This document shows positions 27,202 to 36,414 of a stretch of 64,000 bases of DNA, in pieces; positions within the stretch are counted from its first letter, which is position 1, and each line of letters begins with the position of its first letter. The notes under the pieces were generated by a model. The model did not search any database, was not told the DNA's origin, and worked only from the letters and a program-made list of their open reading frames with translations. Origin of the DNA: Sphingomonas changnyeongensis (lineage in GTDB: Bacteria; Pseudomonadota; Alphaproteobacteria; Sphingomonadales; Sphingomonadaceae); contig NZ_CP047895.1 in NCBI RefSeq assembly GCF_009913435.1, positions 2,797,001-2,861,000 on the forward strand, in the 5' to 3' direction. A program made the translations under genes and the position numbers.

Positions 27202-27320
27202 ATGACCTTCACCTCCGACCTTGCCAACCGCGCCGCCGCCCTTGCCGCTGCGCTCGCCATCGCCACGCTGACGCTGATCGCCGCTGTCGGCCCGGCCACC
27301 CCGCCGGCCTCACGATCTGA
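27202..27320 (+). CDS. 39-residue hydrophobic microprotein, copy 2 (apparent frameshift)
   Basis: Same start context and sequence as copy 1 for the first 34 residues (MTFTSDLANRAAALAAALAI...). At the C run near 27298-27301 copy 2 has four C where copy 1 has five, so the last residues shift frame and the frame as read continues to a TAG at 27373-27375, giving 57 residues. Adding one C restores the same PAGLTI ending as copy 1. Whether this is a sequence error or a true variant cannot be decided here, but the same lesion type recurs across the window. Confidence 0.6.
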
Positions 27321-27413
27321 CCGGTCGGAACGCCCCTCGACGCACGCCGGGGCACGGCGCAAAAACCGAATATAGCACGACAATCAAAAGACGATTTTCA
27401 AAAGGACGCAGGG

Positions 27414-28099
27414 ATGACCGCACCGGAGATGGGGCTGGCGCTGCACGAACTCGGCAAAAGCTATGGCCGGCGTGTCGTTCTTGACGGTGTGAGCCACCGT
27501 TTCGCGCCGGGCCTGACGCTGCTGACCGGGCCGAGCGGCGCGGGCAAATCGACGCTGTTGCGGCTGATCGCCACCGCCGAACGCCCCAGCCGGGGCAGGT
27601 CAGCTGGCAGGGCGCACGGCTTGGGGGCGGCATTCTGCCGCGAACGGCGCTGCGCGACTATCGCGGCACGCTTGGCTATGCGCCGCAGGCGGTCGACCTG
27701 CCCGAAGACCTGACCGCGCGCGCCTTTATCGGCTTCATCGCCGCGCAAAAGGGGCTCGACCGGCGCGCTGCGGACGCGCAGTTCCTCGCGCTCGCCGATG
27801 CGGTCGGGCTCCATGCCGATGCCGGCCGGCTGATCGCCACCTATTCGGGCGGGATGCGCCGGCGGCTGGTGTTCGTGCAGGCACTGCTCGGCGCGCCGCG
27901 CGTGATCGCGCTCGATGAACCGACGGCGGAGCTGGACGCGGACAGCGCCGGGCGCGTCGCCGCGCTGATCCGCGAACGGGCCGCGCACGCGACCATCATC
28001 ATGACCACCCATCTGGCCGCCGAACTGGCCGCCGATGCCGCCGCCACGCTGCGCGTCGAGGGCGGCGCCGTGACCCCGGCCCGCGTGATGGCCGCATGA
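27414..28099 (+). CDS. ABC transporter ATP-binding protein (apparent frameshift)
   Basis: The Walker A GPSGAGKST is in the first frame; after the break come the Q-loop region (LGYAPQAVDLPEDLT), signature YSGGMRRRL, Walker B VIALDEPTAELD and switch His in MTTHLA. One extra G in the run at 27592-27595 joins them into a protein of about 228 residues. RBS-like AAAGGACGCAGGG precedes the ATG. The stop overlaps the permease start. The gene follows the two microprotein genes by 93 bases and is probably read from the same sigma-54 promoter. The branched YSGG signature fits export-type or antibiotic/peptide transporters, but the substrate is unknown. Confidence 0.88.
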
Positions 28100-29582
28100 T
28101 CGCCCCCGGCACCCTCGCCAAGGATCCGCCCCGCGCTGCGTCCCCCGCCGCGATGGCCCCGGCGGGCCCGGCCACCCATCCGCGCGCGCAGGCGGCATGG
28201 GCCGCCTGTAGTGCAGCGCTTGCCCGCTATGCCCGCAGCCCCGGGCTGTGGATCCTGATGCTGATCGCGCCCATCGGCGCGCGCTTCATGATCCCGACCG
28301 GCGATCCCAGCAGCATCACCATCGCCATCGGCAAGCAGTTGCCGGTGCTGACCGCGCCGGTGATCGGCGTGTGCCTGGGCATCACCGTGTCGACGCTGCT
28401 GCTGCCGCTGGCCTATATCTATCTGCGGTCCAACACCAATCGCCGCCAGCCCTGGCAGCTTCTGGACGTGACGCCGGGATCGCGGGTCGCGCGGACGCTC
28501 GGCCGGTTCGGCGCGGACCTTGCCGTGCTGGCGCTGCTGCTCGCGGTGCTCAATGCCGCGGGGCTGTTCCTGGCGCAGATCATTCTGCCCGGCGGGCTGG
28601 GCGGGCTGGCGGGGGGTGGTCTGGCGGGGGCCGCACAACTGAGCCTTGCCCTGTGGCTGATCGTCGCCCCCGCGCTCGCTGGCCTGGCGGCGATCCGCGC
28701 GCTCTGGGCGGCGGTGCCGGTGCTGCGCGGCGCAGGCGGGGATATCGCCTTTTTCATCCTGTGGATGGCAAGCCTCGTGCTGCCGGTCGCGGCGAGCGAC
28801 AAGCGCGGTTTTGCCGCCGCCATCTATGACTTTCCGGGCTTTACCCGCCCGTTGCTGCACGGCACCGACCCCGGCCGCATCGATCTTCAGATCGGTGCCG
28901 CAACGGTCGAGCCGGGCCGCCGCCCGGTCGATGCTGTGGCCGGGCTGATGTCCCCGGCTATGCCGCCGCGCGCGGCGCATGGGCGGGCATCGCGCTGCTC
29001 GTCGCGCTGCTTGCGGGACTGGTCGAACGGCCCGGCCGCGCCCGCCGCCCCGGCCTTGGCACGCGCATTGCGGCGCGGATCGGCACCCGGCCGCTGCCGG
29101 CCGCCCTGCCCGAACGGCCAGCCTCCCCGGCGCGCATGATGCCGCTGGCGCACATTTTCAGCGAGACCCGGCTGATCGCCGCCGCGCCCGTCTTCGCGCC
29201 GCTCGCCCTGGCCATCGCGGTCGGCGGGCTGCTGACCGGCATGGCCCCGCTTGCCGAACGGGCGGCGCTGCTGCTGCTGATCTTCGGCGTTTCGGCCCAG
29301 GCCGGGCGGATGGAGGCGCGCGGCCTTGCGCCGCTGATCGTCACCGCCCCGGCCGGGCGCTGGGCGCGGCGGATCGCGCTGGTGGCGGCTTCCGGCGCGC
29401 TGATGGCGGCGGTGCTCGCCCCGGCTGCGCTGGCCGCCGCCGACCCTGCCCGGCTGATCATCGGCGTCGCGCTGGCGGCGGCCATGGCGGTGGCCGCGAC
29501 CGGGATGGCGATGATCAGCCGTTCAGCCTTCGCCCCGCGGCTGATCCTGCTGATCATCTGGTATGGCTATGCATCGCACTGA
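28096..29582 (+). CDS. ABC transporter permease, multi-spanning (apparent frameshift)
   Basis: A repaired product of about 495 residues with many hydrophobic segments, including residues about 55-75, 85-115, 145-175, 180-225 and 235-250, then, after a cytoplasmic stretch, a second bundle near the C-terminus. The reading frame breaks at the C run 28952-28955; adding one C turns LMSPAMPPRAA into LMSPGYAAARGAWAGIALLV and joins the last 170 residues, which are also strongly hydrophobic. It starts within the stop of the ATPase gene (ATGA), so the two form one transporter. No family-specific motif identifies the substrate. Confidence 0.82.
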
Positions 29583-29598
29583 CCGCACCAAAGCGCGA

Positions 29599-30348
29599 TC
29601 AGCGGGCGAGCGCCTGCCTGACCAGCGGGGCGATGCGCGCGGTGACCCGGTCGATGCCGGCGGCGGTCGGATGGATGCGGTCCGCCTGCATCAGCTTTTC
29701 GTCGGTCACGACGCCGTCCAGAAAAAACGGATAGAGCGGCACGCCATATTGGCGGGCCAGCTGCGGATAGATGGGGTTGAACGCCGCGACATAATCCGGC
29801 CCCATATTGGGGGCGGCGACCATACCGGTCAGCATCGCGGGAATGCCCCGCTGCTTCAGTTCGTCAAGGATCGCGGTCAGGTTGGCGCGCGTCTCATCGG
29901 GGCTGAGGCCGCGCAACATGTCGTTGCCGCCCAGCCCGACAATGACCAGATCGGGCCGGCGCGGCAGCCCGTCGAGCACAAAGCCCAGCCGCTGCCGCCC
30001 GGCGGCGCTGGTGTCGCCCGACACCCCGGCATTGTGGACCACGGCCTTGACCCCGGCCTCGGCCAGCGCCGCCTGCAGCCGGGCGGGGAAGCTTTCGGTC
30101 TGGGTGACGCCGTAACCGGCATAAAGGCTGTCGCCGAACGCGACGACCAGCCGGGCATCGGCGGCCACCGGCGCGACCGCGCCCCCCGCCCCCGCCTGCG
30201 GCGCGGGCGCTTCGGCGGCAACAGCCGCATTGCCAGGCTGCGCGCCGTCACCCGGTGCAGCCGAACAGGCGGCGAGCCATTGGAGGATCGCCAGCGAACC
30301 CCCATTAAGGGACAGGCGCGTGCATCGCGCGAGACGGGAAGCCTTCAT
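29599..30348 (-). CDS. tesA: GDSL/SGNH arylesterase-thioesterase, TesA-like lipoprotein
   Basis: A 249-residue SGNH hydrolase. The GDS block (VVAFGDSLYAGYG), GVSGDTSAAG, GGND and the C-terminal DRIHPTAAG give the four SGNH blocks with catalytic Ser, Asp and His. The N-terminus has a lipobox-like LAAC after a hydrophobic run, so it is probably anchored in the membrane facing the periplasm. The ATG at 30346-30348 overlaps the start of the divergent ABC ATPase gene, so the true start may be further in. tesA next to ybbA-ybbP is also found in E. coli. Confidence 0.9.
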   Translation of the reverse strand: MKASRLARCTRLSLNGGSLAILQWLAACSAAPGDGAQPGNAAVAAEAPAPQAGAGGAVAPVAADARLVVAFGDSLYAGYGVTQTESFPARLQAALAEAGVKAVVHNAGVSGDTSAAGRQRLGFVLDGLPRRPDLVIVGLGGNDMLRGLSPDETRANLTAILDELKQRGIPAMLTGMVAAPNMGPDYVAAFNPIYPQLARQYGVPLYPFFLDGVVTDEKLMQADRIHPTAAGIDRVTARIAPLVRQALAR

Positions 30349-31039
30349 GACCGAACATATCGCAATCACCGCGCGCAATGTCACCCTCACCCTTGGCCGG
30401 ACGGAGATCCTGCGCGGCGTCACCCTTGATGTGCCCGACGGGCAGAGCCTGGCGATCCTCGGCCCGTCGGGATCGGGCAAATCCTCGCTGATGGCGATCC
30501 TGTCGGGGCTGGAGCGCGCGAGTTCGGGCGAGGTGCGCGTGGCGGGCGTCGATTTCTCCGCGCTCGATGAAGACGGGCTGGCACGGGCGCGGCGCGGGCG
30601 GATCGGCATCGTGCTGCAGAGCTTTCACCTGCTGCCGACGATGACCGCACTGGAAAATGTCGCGACCCCGCTGGAACTGGCGGGCCGCGCCGACGCCTTT
30701 GCCCGCGCGGCCGAGGAGCTGGAGGCGGTGGGGCTGGGTCACCGGATCGACCATTATCCGGCCCAGCTGTCGGGCGGCGAGCAGCAGCGCGTCGCCATTG
30801 CGCGCGCCGTGGCCCCCGGCCCGCGCATCCTGTTCGCCGACGAACCGACCGGCAATCTGGATGGCCGCACCAGCGATGCGATCGTCGATCTGCTGTTCAC
30901 CCGCCGCCGCGCGGCCGGGGCGACATTGGTGATGATCACCCATGACCGCGCGCTGGCCGAGCGCTGCGACCGCGTCGTCGAGATGCGCGACGGGCTGATC
31001 GCGAGCGACCGGCCCGCCGAACGGCGGCCGGCGGCATGA
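30347..31039 (+). CDS. ybbA: ABC transporter ATP-binding protein, YbbA-like
   Basis: A 230-residue ATPase with Walker A GPSGSGKSS, Q-loop VLQSFHLLPTMTALEN, signature LSGGEQQRVAIARA, Walker B ILFADEPTGNLD and switch His in ITHDRALA. It belongs to the LolD/MacB group that pairs with FtsX-type permeases. GGGA precedes the ATG. The stop overlaps the downstream ybbP start (ATGA), and the divergent tesA completes the same cluster as in E. coli. Its role may be extraction or rearrangement of membrane or lipoprotein cargo; this is inference from the group. Confidence 0.92.
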   Translation: MTEHIAITARNVTLTLGRTEILRGVTLDVPDGQSLAILGPSGSGKSSLMAILSGLERASSGEVRVAGVDFSALDEDGLARARRGRIGIVLQSFHLLPTMTALENVATPLELAGRADAFARAAEELEAVGLGHRIDHYPAQLSGGEQQRVAIARAVAPGPRILFADEPTGNLDGRTSDAIVDLLFTRRRAAGATLVMITHDRALAERCDRVVEMRDGLIASDRPAERRPAA

Positions 31040-33564
31040 CGGGGACGGCGATCCCGCCGGGCGGGGCCGGCTGGCGCACGCTACTCGCGCTCGCGCGGCG
31101 CGATCTGCTCGGCCGGCTGCGCGGCCTCAGGCTGCTCGCCATCTGCCTGGTCCTCGGCGTCACGACGCTGGCGGCGATCGGCAGCCTGACCGCCGCGATC
31201 ACCGGCGAACTGGCGGCGCGCGGCCAGACGATCCTGGGCGGCGATTACGAAGTCGCGATCAGCCAGCGGCGCGCGACCGCCGCCGAACGCGCGGCCATCG
31301 CCGCGACCGGCCGGGTCAGCGAAACGGTGCGCACCCGCGCGATGGCGCGGCGCGGCGACCGGGCGGTGCTGACCGAGCTCAAGGGCGTGGACAGCGCCTA
31401 TCCGCTTTACGGCCGGGTGACGGGCGCCACGCTTGCCGGGCTGGCGGCGGACGAGCTGGTCGTCGACCGCGCCTTTGCCGGGCGGCTGGGGGTCGGGCCG
31501 GGCGATGTCGTCCGCTACGGCACCGCTGATTTCCGCATCCGCGCGGTCATGACCGAGGAACCGGACCGGGTCGGCGAAGGCTTCACCCTCGGCCCGGTCG
31601 CCCTCGCCTCGCTGGCCGGGATCGACCGCACCGGCCTGTTGCAGCCGGGTGCGCTCTACACCGCCAAATACCGGGTGCGCATGGCAGGCGGCGCCCCGGC
31701 CCCCGTCGTCAAGCGGCTGCAGGCGCAATTCCCCGCCGCCAGCTGGACGCTCAAGGACCGCGACAATGCCGCTCCCGGGGCCAACCGGTTCATCGCGCGC
31801 ATGGGCCAGTTCCTGTCGCTGATCGGCCTTGCCGCGCTGGTCATCGCGGGCATCGGGGTCAGCAACGGCGTCGGATCCTATCTGGCGTCGAAGCGCGCCG
31901 GGATCGCGACGCTGAAGGTGCTGGGCGCAAGCTCGGTCGATATTGCGCGCATCTATCTGATGCAGATCGGCATGGTGGCGCTGGGCGCGATTGCCGCCGG
32001 GCTGGTGCTGGGCGCGCTGCTGCCGCCGCTGATCGTGCAGCTGGCGGGCGATGTGCTGCCGGTCGCGCCGGGCTTTCGCCTTTACTGGGCTCCGCTGGCG
32101 ACCGCCGCCGCTTACGGGCTGCTGATCGCGCTTGCCTTTGCGCTGCCGCCGCTCGCCCGCGCGCGCAGCCTGCCTGCCGCCGCCCTGTTCCGCGCGCTGG
32201 TCGGCGCGCCGGGCCGGATCGACCGGCGCACGCTGCTGCTGGTCGCGGGGGCGGCACTGCTGGTGCTGCTGATCGCGCTTGTCCAGGCGCGCGACCCGCT
32301 GTTCGCCGGGATCGTGCTGGGCGCGGTCGCCGCCGTGCTGCTGCTGCTCGCCGGGCTGGGGGTGGCGATCCGGCGCACCGCCCGCGCGCTGCCCCGGCCG
32401 CGCCGGCCGCTGTGGCGGCTGGCAGTCGCCAATCTGCACCGCCCCGGCGCGCAGACGGCGGCTCTGGTCGTCGCCCTCGGCCTTGCGCTCACCCTGTTCG
32501 TGACGCTGGCCGCGATCCAGACCAGCCTTGATGCGGAGATCCGCCGCACGGTGCCGGCGCGCGCGCCCGCGCTGTTCGTGCTCGACATTCCATCGGGCGA
32601 GGCCGCACGCTTCCGCGCCGCGGCGACCGCCGCCGCGCCGGGGGCAGAGCTGAACATCGTGCCGGCGCTGCGCGGCACGATCACCGGCTATGGCCAAACC
32701 CGGGTCGCGAACCTCAAATCGCTGCCCGACGGGGCGTGGTTCCTGCGCGGCGAACGCGGCGTCACCTACAGCGCCGCCTTGCCCGAAGGGTCCGACCTGG
32801 TGGCCGGGCGCTGGTGGCCGGCGGGCTATGCCGGGCCGCCGCTCGTCTCGCTCGATGCGGAGGCGGCGCGGATCCTTGGCCTCAAGGTCGGCGACACGCT
32901 GACGGTCAGCGTGCTCGGCCGCGAGATCCCGGCGCGCATCGCCTCGCTGCGCAAGGTCAACTGGGACACGCTCGGCTTCAACTATATCATGGTGTTTTCA
33001 CCCAATACGCTCGCCGCCGCGCCGCACAGCCTGACCGCGACCGTCGAGATCGACCGCGCCCGCGCCGCGCCCGACGCGACTGCGCGGGTGACGCGCGCGG
33101 TGCTGGATGCCTTTCCCTCCGCCTCGGTGATCGAAACCGGCGAGGTGATCGGCCAGGTGCGCACCCTGCTCGACCAGATGGCGACCGCGATCCTGATTGC
33201 AGCGAGCGTGACGATCATGGCCGGGATCGCCGTGCTGGTCGGGGCGATCGCCGCCGCCCGTCAGGCGCGCAGCTATGATGCCGTCATCCTGAAGACGCTG
33301 GGCGGCACGCGCGGCCAGATCCTTGCCGCGCAGGCGGCGGAATATGGGCTGCTCGCGCTGCTGCTGGCGGCGCTGGCGCTGGCGCTCGGGCTGGGGGCGG
33401 GCTGGTATGTCATGACCCGGGTGTTCGATTTCAGCTTCGTCCCCGACTGGACGGTCGTGCTCGCCACGCTGATGGGCGGGGCGGTCCTCACGCTCGGCAT
33501 CGGCCTTGCCGGCTCGCTGCCGCTGATGTCGGTGCGCCCGGCCCGCGCGCTCAGGAGCCTGTGA
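31036..33564 (+). CDS. ybbP: ABC transporter permease, FtsX/MacB type, YbbP-like
   Basis: An 842-residue permease with an N-terminal membrane segment (residues about 30-50), a large periplasmic domain, then FtsX-type helices around residues 255-285, 300-330 and 345-375, a central membrane pair (near 390-430), another periplasmic domain and a second FtsX bundle at the C-terminus (residues about 715-835, ending MSVRPARALRSL). This two-bundle layout with about 800 residues is that of E. coli YbbP. It overlaps ybbA at the start and the DCC-family gene at the stop. Confidence 0.93.
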   Translation: MTGTAIPPGGAGWRTLLALARRDLLGRLRGLRLLAICLVLGVTTLAAIGSLTAAITGELAARGQTILGGDYEVAISQRRATAAERAAIAATGRVSETVRTRAMARRGDRAVLTELKGVDSAYPLYGRVTGATLAGLAADELVVDRAFAGRLGVGPGDVVRYGTADFRIRAVMTEEPDRVGEGFTLGPVALASLAGIDRTGLLQPGALYTAKYRVRMAGGAPAPVVKRLQAQFPAASWTLKDRDNAAPGANRFIARMGQFLSLIGLAALVIAGIGVSNGVGSYLASKRAGIATLKVLGASSVDIARIYLMQIGMVALGAIAAGLVLGALLPPLIVQLAGDVLPVAPGFRLYWAPLATAAAYGLLIALAFALPPLARARSLPAAALFRALVGAPGRIDRRTLLLVAGAALLVLLIALVQARDPLFAGIVLGAVAAVLLLLAGLGVAIRRTARALPRPRRPLWRLAVANLHRPGAQTAALVVALGLALTLFVTLAAIQTSLDAEIRRTVPARAPALFVLDIPSGEAARFRAAATAAAPGAELNIVPALRGTITGYGQTRVANLKSLPDGAWFLRGERGVTYSAALPEGSDLVAGRWWPAGYAGPPLVSLDAEAARILGLKVGDTLTVSVLGREIPARIASLRKVNWDTLGFNYIMVFSPNTLAAAPHSLTATVEIDRARAAPDATARVTRAVLDAFPSASVIETGEVIGQVRTLLDQMATAILIAASVTIMAGIAVLVGAIAAARQARSYDAVILKTLGGTRGQILAAQAAEYGLLALLLAALALALGLGAGWYVMTRVFDFSFVPDWTVVLATLMGGAVLTLGIGLAGSLPLMSVRPARALRSL

Positions 33565-33566
33565 GC

Positions 33567-33953
33567 ATGACGCCGCTGCACCCCGCCCCTTCCGCGCCCG
33601 CCACAGCAGTCACCGTCTGGTTCGACGGGGCCTGTCCGCTGTGCCAGCGCGAGATCGCGGCGATGCGGCGGCTGGACCGGCGCGGGGCGATCAGCTTCAT
33701 CGATGTCGCGGCGGATGCCGATCCCGGCTGCCCGATCGACCGGGCAGATCTGCTCGCGCGGTTCCACGCCGCCGAAAATGGCCGCATCCTTTCTGGCGCG
33801 GCAGCGTTCGCTGCGATGTGGCGGGCGATCCCGCTGCTGCGCCCGCTTGGCCTTGCCGCGCGCAACCGGCTGGTGCTGGCGCTGCTCGAGGCCGCATACC
33901 GCGCATTTCTGCGCATCCGCCCCCGGCTGCAGCGGCTGGCGGGCAAAAGATGA
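33567..33953 (+). CDS. DCC-family (DUF393) thiol oxidoreductase-like protein
   Basis: A 128-residue DUF393 protein with the family motif DGACPLCQREI near the N-terminus (CxxC) and a C-terminal RNRLVLALLEAAYRAFLR. The family is thought to have a thioredoxin-like fold acting in thiol-disulfide exchange; direct evidence is sparse. ATG at 33567 follows AGGAG; a GTG at 33561 overlapping the ybbP stop is an alternative. The next small gene follows 11 bases downstream. Confidence 0.85.
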   Translation: MTPLHPAPSAPATAVTVWFDGACPLCQREIAAMRRLDRRGAISFIDVAADADPGCPIDRADLLARFHAAENGRILSGAAAFAAMWRAIPLLRPLGLAARNRLVLALLEAAYRAFLRIRPRLQRLAGKR

Positions 33954-33964
33954 GGAGAGCGATC

Positions 33965-34117
33965 ATGACCGATGACGACAAGGCGCTGGGCCGCAAGATG
34001 GCGGTCGCCGCCGCGATCGGCGCGGTGATCGCGATCCCGGTGCCGTTCGTCGGGCCGCTGTTCGGCGCGGCGGCGGGTGCCGGCTATGCGTGGTGGAAGG
34101 GCCGCCGGCGCGCCTGA
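33965..34117 (+). CDS. 50-residue membrane microprotein
   Basis: The ATG at 33965 is preceded by GAGGAGAG. The product starts with a charged MTDDDKALGRKM and then holds a Gly/Ala-rich hydrophobic segment (AVAAAIGAVIAIPVPFVGPLFGAAAGAGYAWW) with Pro pairs that may make a hairpin of two short helices, ending in a basic KGRRRA tail. It is the last gene of the ybbA-ybbP-DCC run. I do not recognise the family; the ribosome-binding site, codon use and topology argue for a real gene. Confidence 0.7.
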   Translation: MTDDDKALGRKMAVAAAIGAVIAIPVPFVGPLFGAAAGAGYAWWKGRRRA

Positions 34118-34132
34118 CCGCGCGGCCACATG

Positions 34133-34163
34133 AAAAAAGGGGGCACCCGGCGGATGCCCCCCC
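34133..34163 (-). terminator. Intrinsic terminator of the S46 peptidase gene
   Basis: On the minus strand a stem of GGGGGCA paired with TGCCCCC, with an inner CCG/CGG pair, is followed by TTTTTT. It lies about 30 bases past the peptidase stop and could also end transcription from the convergent microprotein gene. Confidence 0.85.
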
Positions 34164-34191
34164 TGTTTCCGTCAGCCCGTTCCCGACCGGA

Positions 34192-36315
34192 TCAGCGCGC
34201 CACGCCCATTTCGTCGAGCAGGCGGGTCGCGCCATCGACCTTGTCCATCGTCCACAGCATGAAGCGGCTGTCGACATGGATGGTGCGGTTGACCACCGGG
34301 TTGAACATCCAGTCCGCCACCACGCCGTCGAGCGTGCCGTCAAACGCCAGGCCGACAAACTCGCCCCGCGCATTGAGCGTCGAGGACCCCGAATTGCCGT
34401 TGGTGATGTCCACGGTCGACAGGTAATCGACCGGCAGCGTGCCGAGCGACGGGGCGGCATAGCGGCCATAATCCTTGGCGCGGATCAGCTCCAGCATCCG
34501 GTCGGGGGCGTCGAACTCGCCCTTGCCGGTGTGCTTGGCGGCCAGCCCCTCGGCGGTGGTGAAGGCCGTCCAGGCCAGCCCGTCGCGCGCCTTGCCGCTC
34601 ACCTTGCCATAGGTGAAGCGCAGCGAGCCATTGGCGTCGGGATAAAGCGTCCGCCCTTGGGCAGCGGCATAGGCAAGCCGCCCGGCCATATAGGTCGCGC
34701 GCGCCTTCTGCATGTCGCCGGCGCGGGCCTTGGCCTTGTCCTCGCCCGCACGGTCTTCGGCATAGGTCGCCACCGCAAGGCGGATGAACGGATCGTTCGA
34801 CGCCTCAAACGCCGAGGCCGGCTGGTCGAGCCAGCCGAGCCGGGTCTTGGTGTCGGCAAGGCCGGTCTCGGCATAGAGCCTGTCGGCGACCGCCGGATAG
34901 GCGGCGTCGAAGCTCTTGTGGCGCTCCTCCGCCGGCAGCTTGCGATATTCGGCAAGCGCATGGTCGAGGATCGCCCGGTCGACACCGGCATCATAGCGGC
35001 GCTCGATCGCGGTCAGCCGCTGCACGGTGAAGGCACGGTCGCGGTCCTGAAAGCCCGGTTCACGCGCGGCGTCGGGCTTTTCGCGCTCCTTGGCCCAGCG
35101 ATAGGCAAGCCGCGCGGCCCCGAACAGCTGCGCACGGTTGAGCAGGCCGCGCCGCGCATCAGCCAGCTCGGCGGCATTCTGCTCGGCAACCAGCCGGTCC
35201 ATATCGGCGATCGCCGCGCCAAAGGCCGCGTCGCGCTTCGGATCGGCCTTCACCCAGGCGCGGAACGCCGCTTCATCGGCTTCCTTCTTGGCGACAAGGC
35301 CCATCGCCTCGGCCCCGGCCAGCTCGCCGATATATTTTTTCTTGTAGTTGTCGGCGCCCTTCAGGATCGACGCATATTTGATCGTCGCCGCCTGATTGCC
35401 GGCAACCGCGCTCTGGATGCGGTCGGAATAATCGTTGAGCAGCCGCTGCTGCAGCGGGGTCAGCGTTTCGAACGCGAACCGCGCCTCAGCCGCGGTGCGG
35501 TGGCGGAAGGTGACGCCCGGAAAGCCCGCGACCATCACGAAATCGCCTTCCTCGACCCCCTTGTCGGCGATCTTCAGGAACGCCTTGGGCCGGAAGGGCA
35601 CATTTTCCTTGGCATAGGGCGCGGACGCGCCGTTCGGCGCGACATAGGCGCGATAGAAGCCGAAATCGCCGGTGTGACGCGGCCACATCCAATTGTCGGT
35701 CTCGCCACCGAAATTGCCGACGCCGCCCGCCGGGGCATAGACGAGGCGGACGTCCTGGATCTCCAGCTGCTGCTGGAGGAAATAGGTCTGGCCGCCAAAA
35801 TAGGGGCGAACGTCGCAGCGGCGCGACGGCTGCTGCTCGCATGCCGCAATCAGCGCCTTGCGATTGGCCTCCAGCCGGTCATAGCGCGCCCGGCCCGTCA
35901 GCTTTTCAGCCCCCTTGACCATCGCGGCGGTGACGTCGCGCAGATCCTCGATCACATAGATGCGGCTGCCCGGCGCCGCCGGCAGCTCGTCGCCCAGCGT
36001 CTTGGCCAGAAAGCCGTCGGTCAGATAATCCTGGCCGGGCTTGGAGTTATACTGGATCGAACCATAGACGCAGTGATGGTTGGTCGCGACCAGCCCCTGG
36101 GGCGACAGGAACGCGGCCGAACAGCCGCCAAGCGAGGCGATGGCGGTGAGCGGCGGGCGGTTGAGATCGCCAAGCGTCCGCGCATCGAGCGCGAGGCCCG
36201 CCTGTTTCAGCTGCTCGGCAATCGCCGGCGTCTGGCCGGGCAGCCACATGCCTTCCTCGGCCATGGCCGCGCTGGCGGCGGTGCCGAGCAGGGTGGCAAG
36301 GATCAATCGGCGCAT
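34192..36315 (-). CDS. S46-family dipeptidyl-peptidase (DPP7/DPP11 type), secreted
   Basis: A 707-residue enzyme with signal peptide (residues 1-19). The chymotrypsin-like triad of the family can be placed: His81 in TNHHC, Asp in ETDNWMWPRHTGDF and Ser642 in ITNGNSGSS. The family removes dipeptides from the N-terminus of peptides in the periplasm, feeding amino-acid use. ATG at 36313-36315 follows GGGGAG; the frame is open further up but lacks sequence character. Intact and of family-typical length. Confidence 0.95.
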   Translation of the reverse strand: MRRLILATLLGTAASAAMAEEGMWLPGQTPAIAEQLKQAGLALDARTLGDLNRPPLTAIASLGGCSAAFLSPQGLVATNHHCVYGSIQYNSKPGQDYLTDGFLAKTLGDELPAAPGSRIYVIEDLRDVTAAMVKGAEKLTGRARYDRLEANRKALIAACEQQPSRRCDVRPYFGGQTYFLQQQLEIQDVRLVYAPAGGVGNFGGETDNWMWPRHTGDFGFYRAYVAPNGASAPYAKENVPFRPKAFLKIADKGVEEGDFVMVAGFPGVTFRHRTAAEARFAFETLTPLQQRLLNDYSDRIQSAVAGNQAATIKYASILKGADNYKKKYIGELAGAEAMGLVAKKEADEAAFRAWVKADPKRDAAFGAAIADMDRLVAEQNAAELADARRGLLNRAQLFGAARLAYRWAKEREKPDAAREPGFQDRDRAFTVQRLTAIERRYDAGVDRAILDHALAEYRKLPAEERHKSFDAAYPAVADRLYAETGLADTKTRLGWLDQPASAFEASNDPFIRLAVATYAEDRAGEDKAKARAGDMQKARATYMAGRLAYAAAQGRTLYPDANGSLRFTYGKVSGKARDGLAWTAFTTAEGLAAKHTGKGEFDAPDRMLELIRAKDYGRYAAPSLGTLPVDYLSTVDITNGNSGSSTLNARGEFVGLAFDGTLDGVVADWMFNPVVNRTIHVDSRFMLWTMDKVDGATRLLDEMGVAR

Positions 36316-36414
36316 CTGCTTCTCCCCTTTGCGGTGGTTCAATCTGTCATTGGCGCCGGCGCGCGGCCGGACGCGGTACCCGGATCGCCTAACCGGCCCG
36401 GGCGGGACACGCAA

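Larger units (their letters stand above)
27025..27320 (+). repeat. Tandem duplication carrying two microprotein genes
   Basis: Two copies of a segment of about 130 bases (27025-27155 and 27191-27320) start 166 bases apart and differ at only a handful of positions. Each includes GGACCAGACCG upstream of the ATG and the whole small gene. They are separated by a spacer containing a run of about ten C. Confidence 0.9.
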
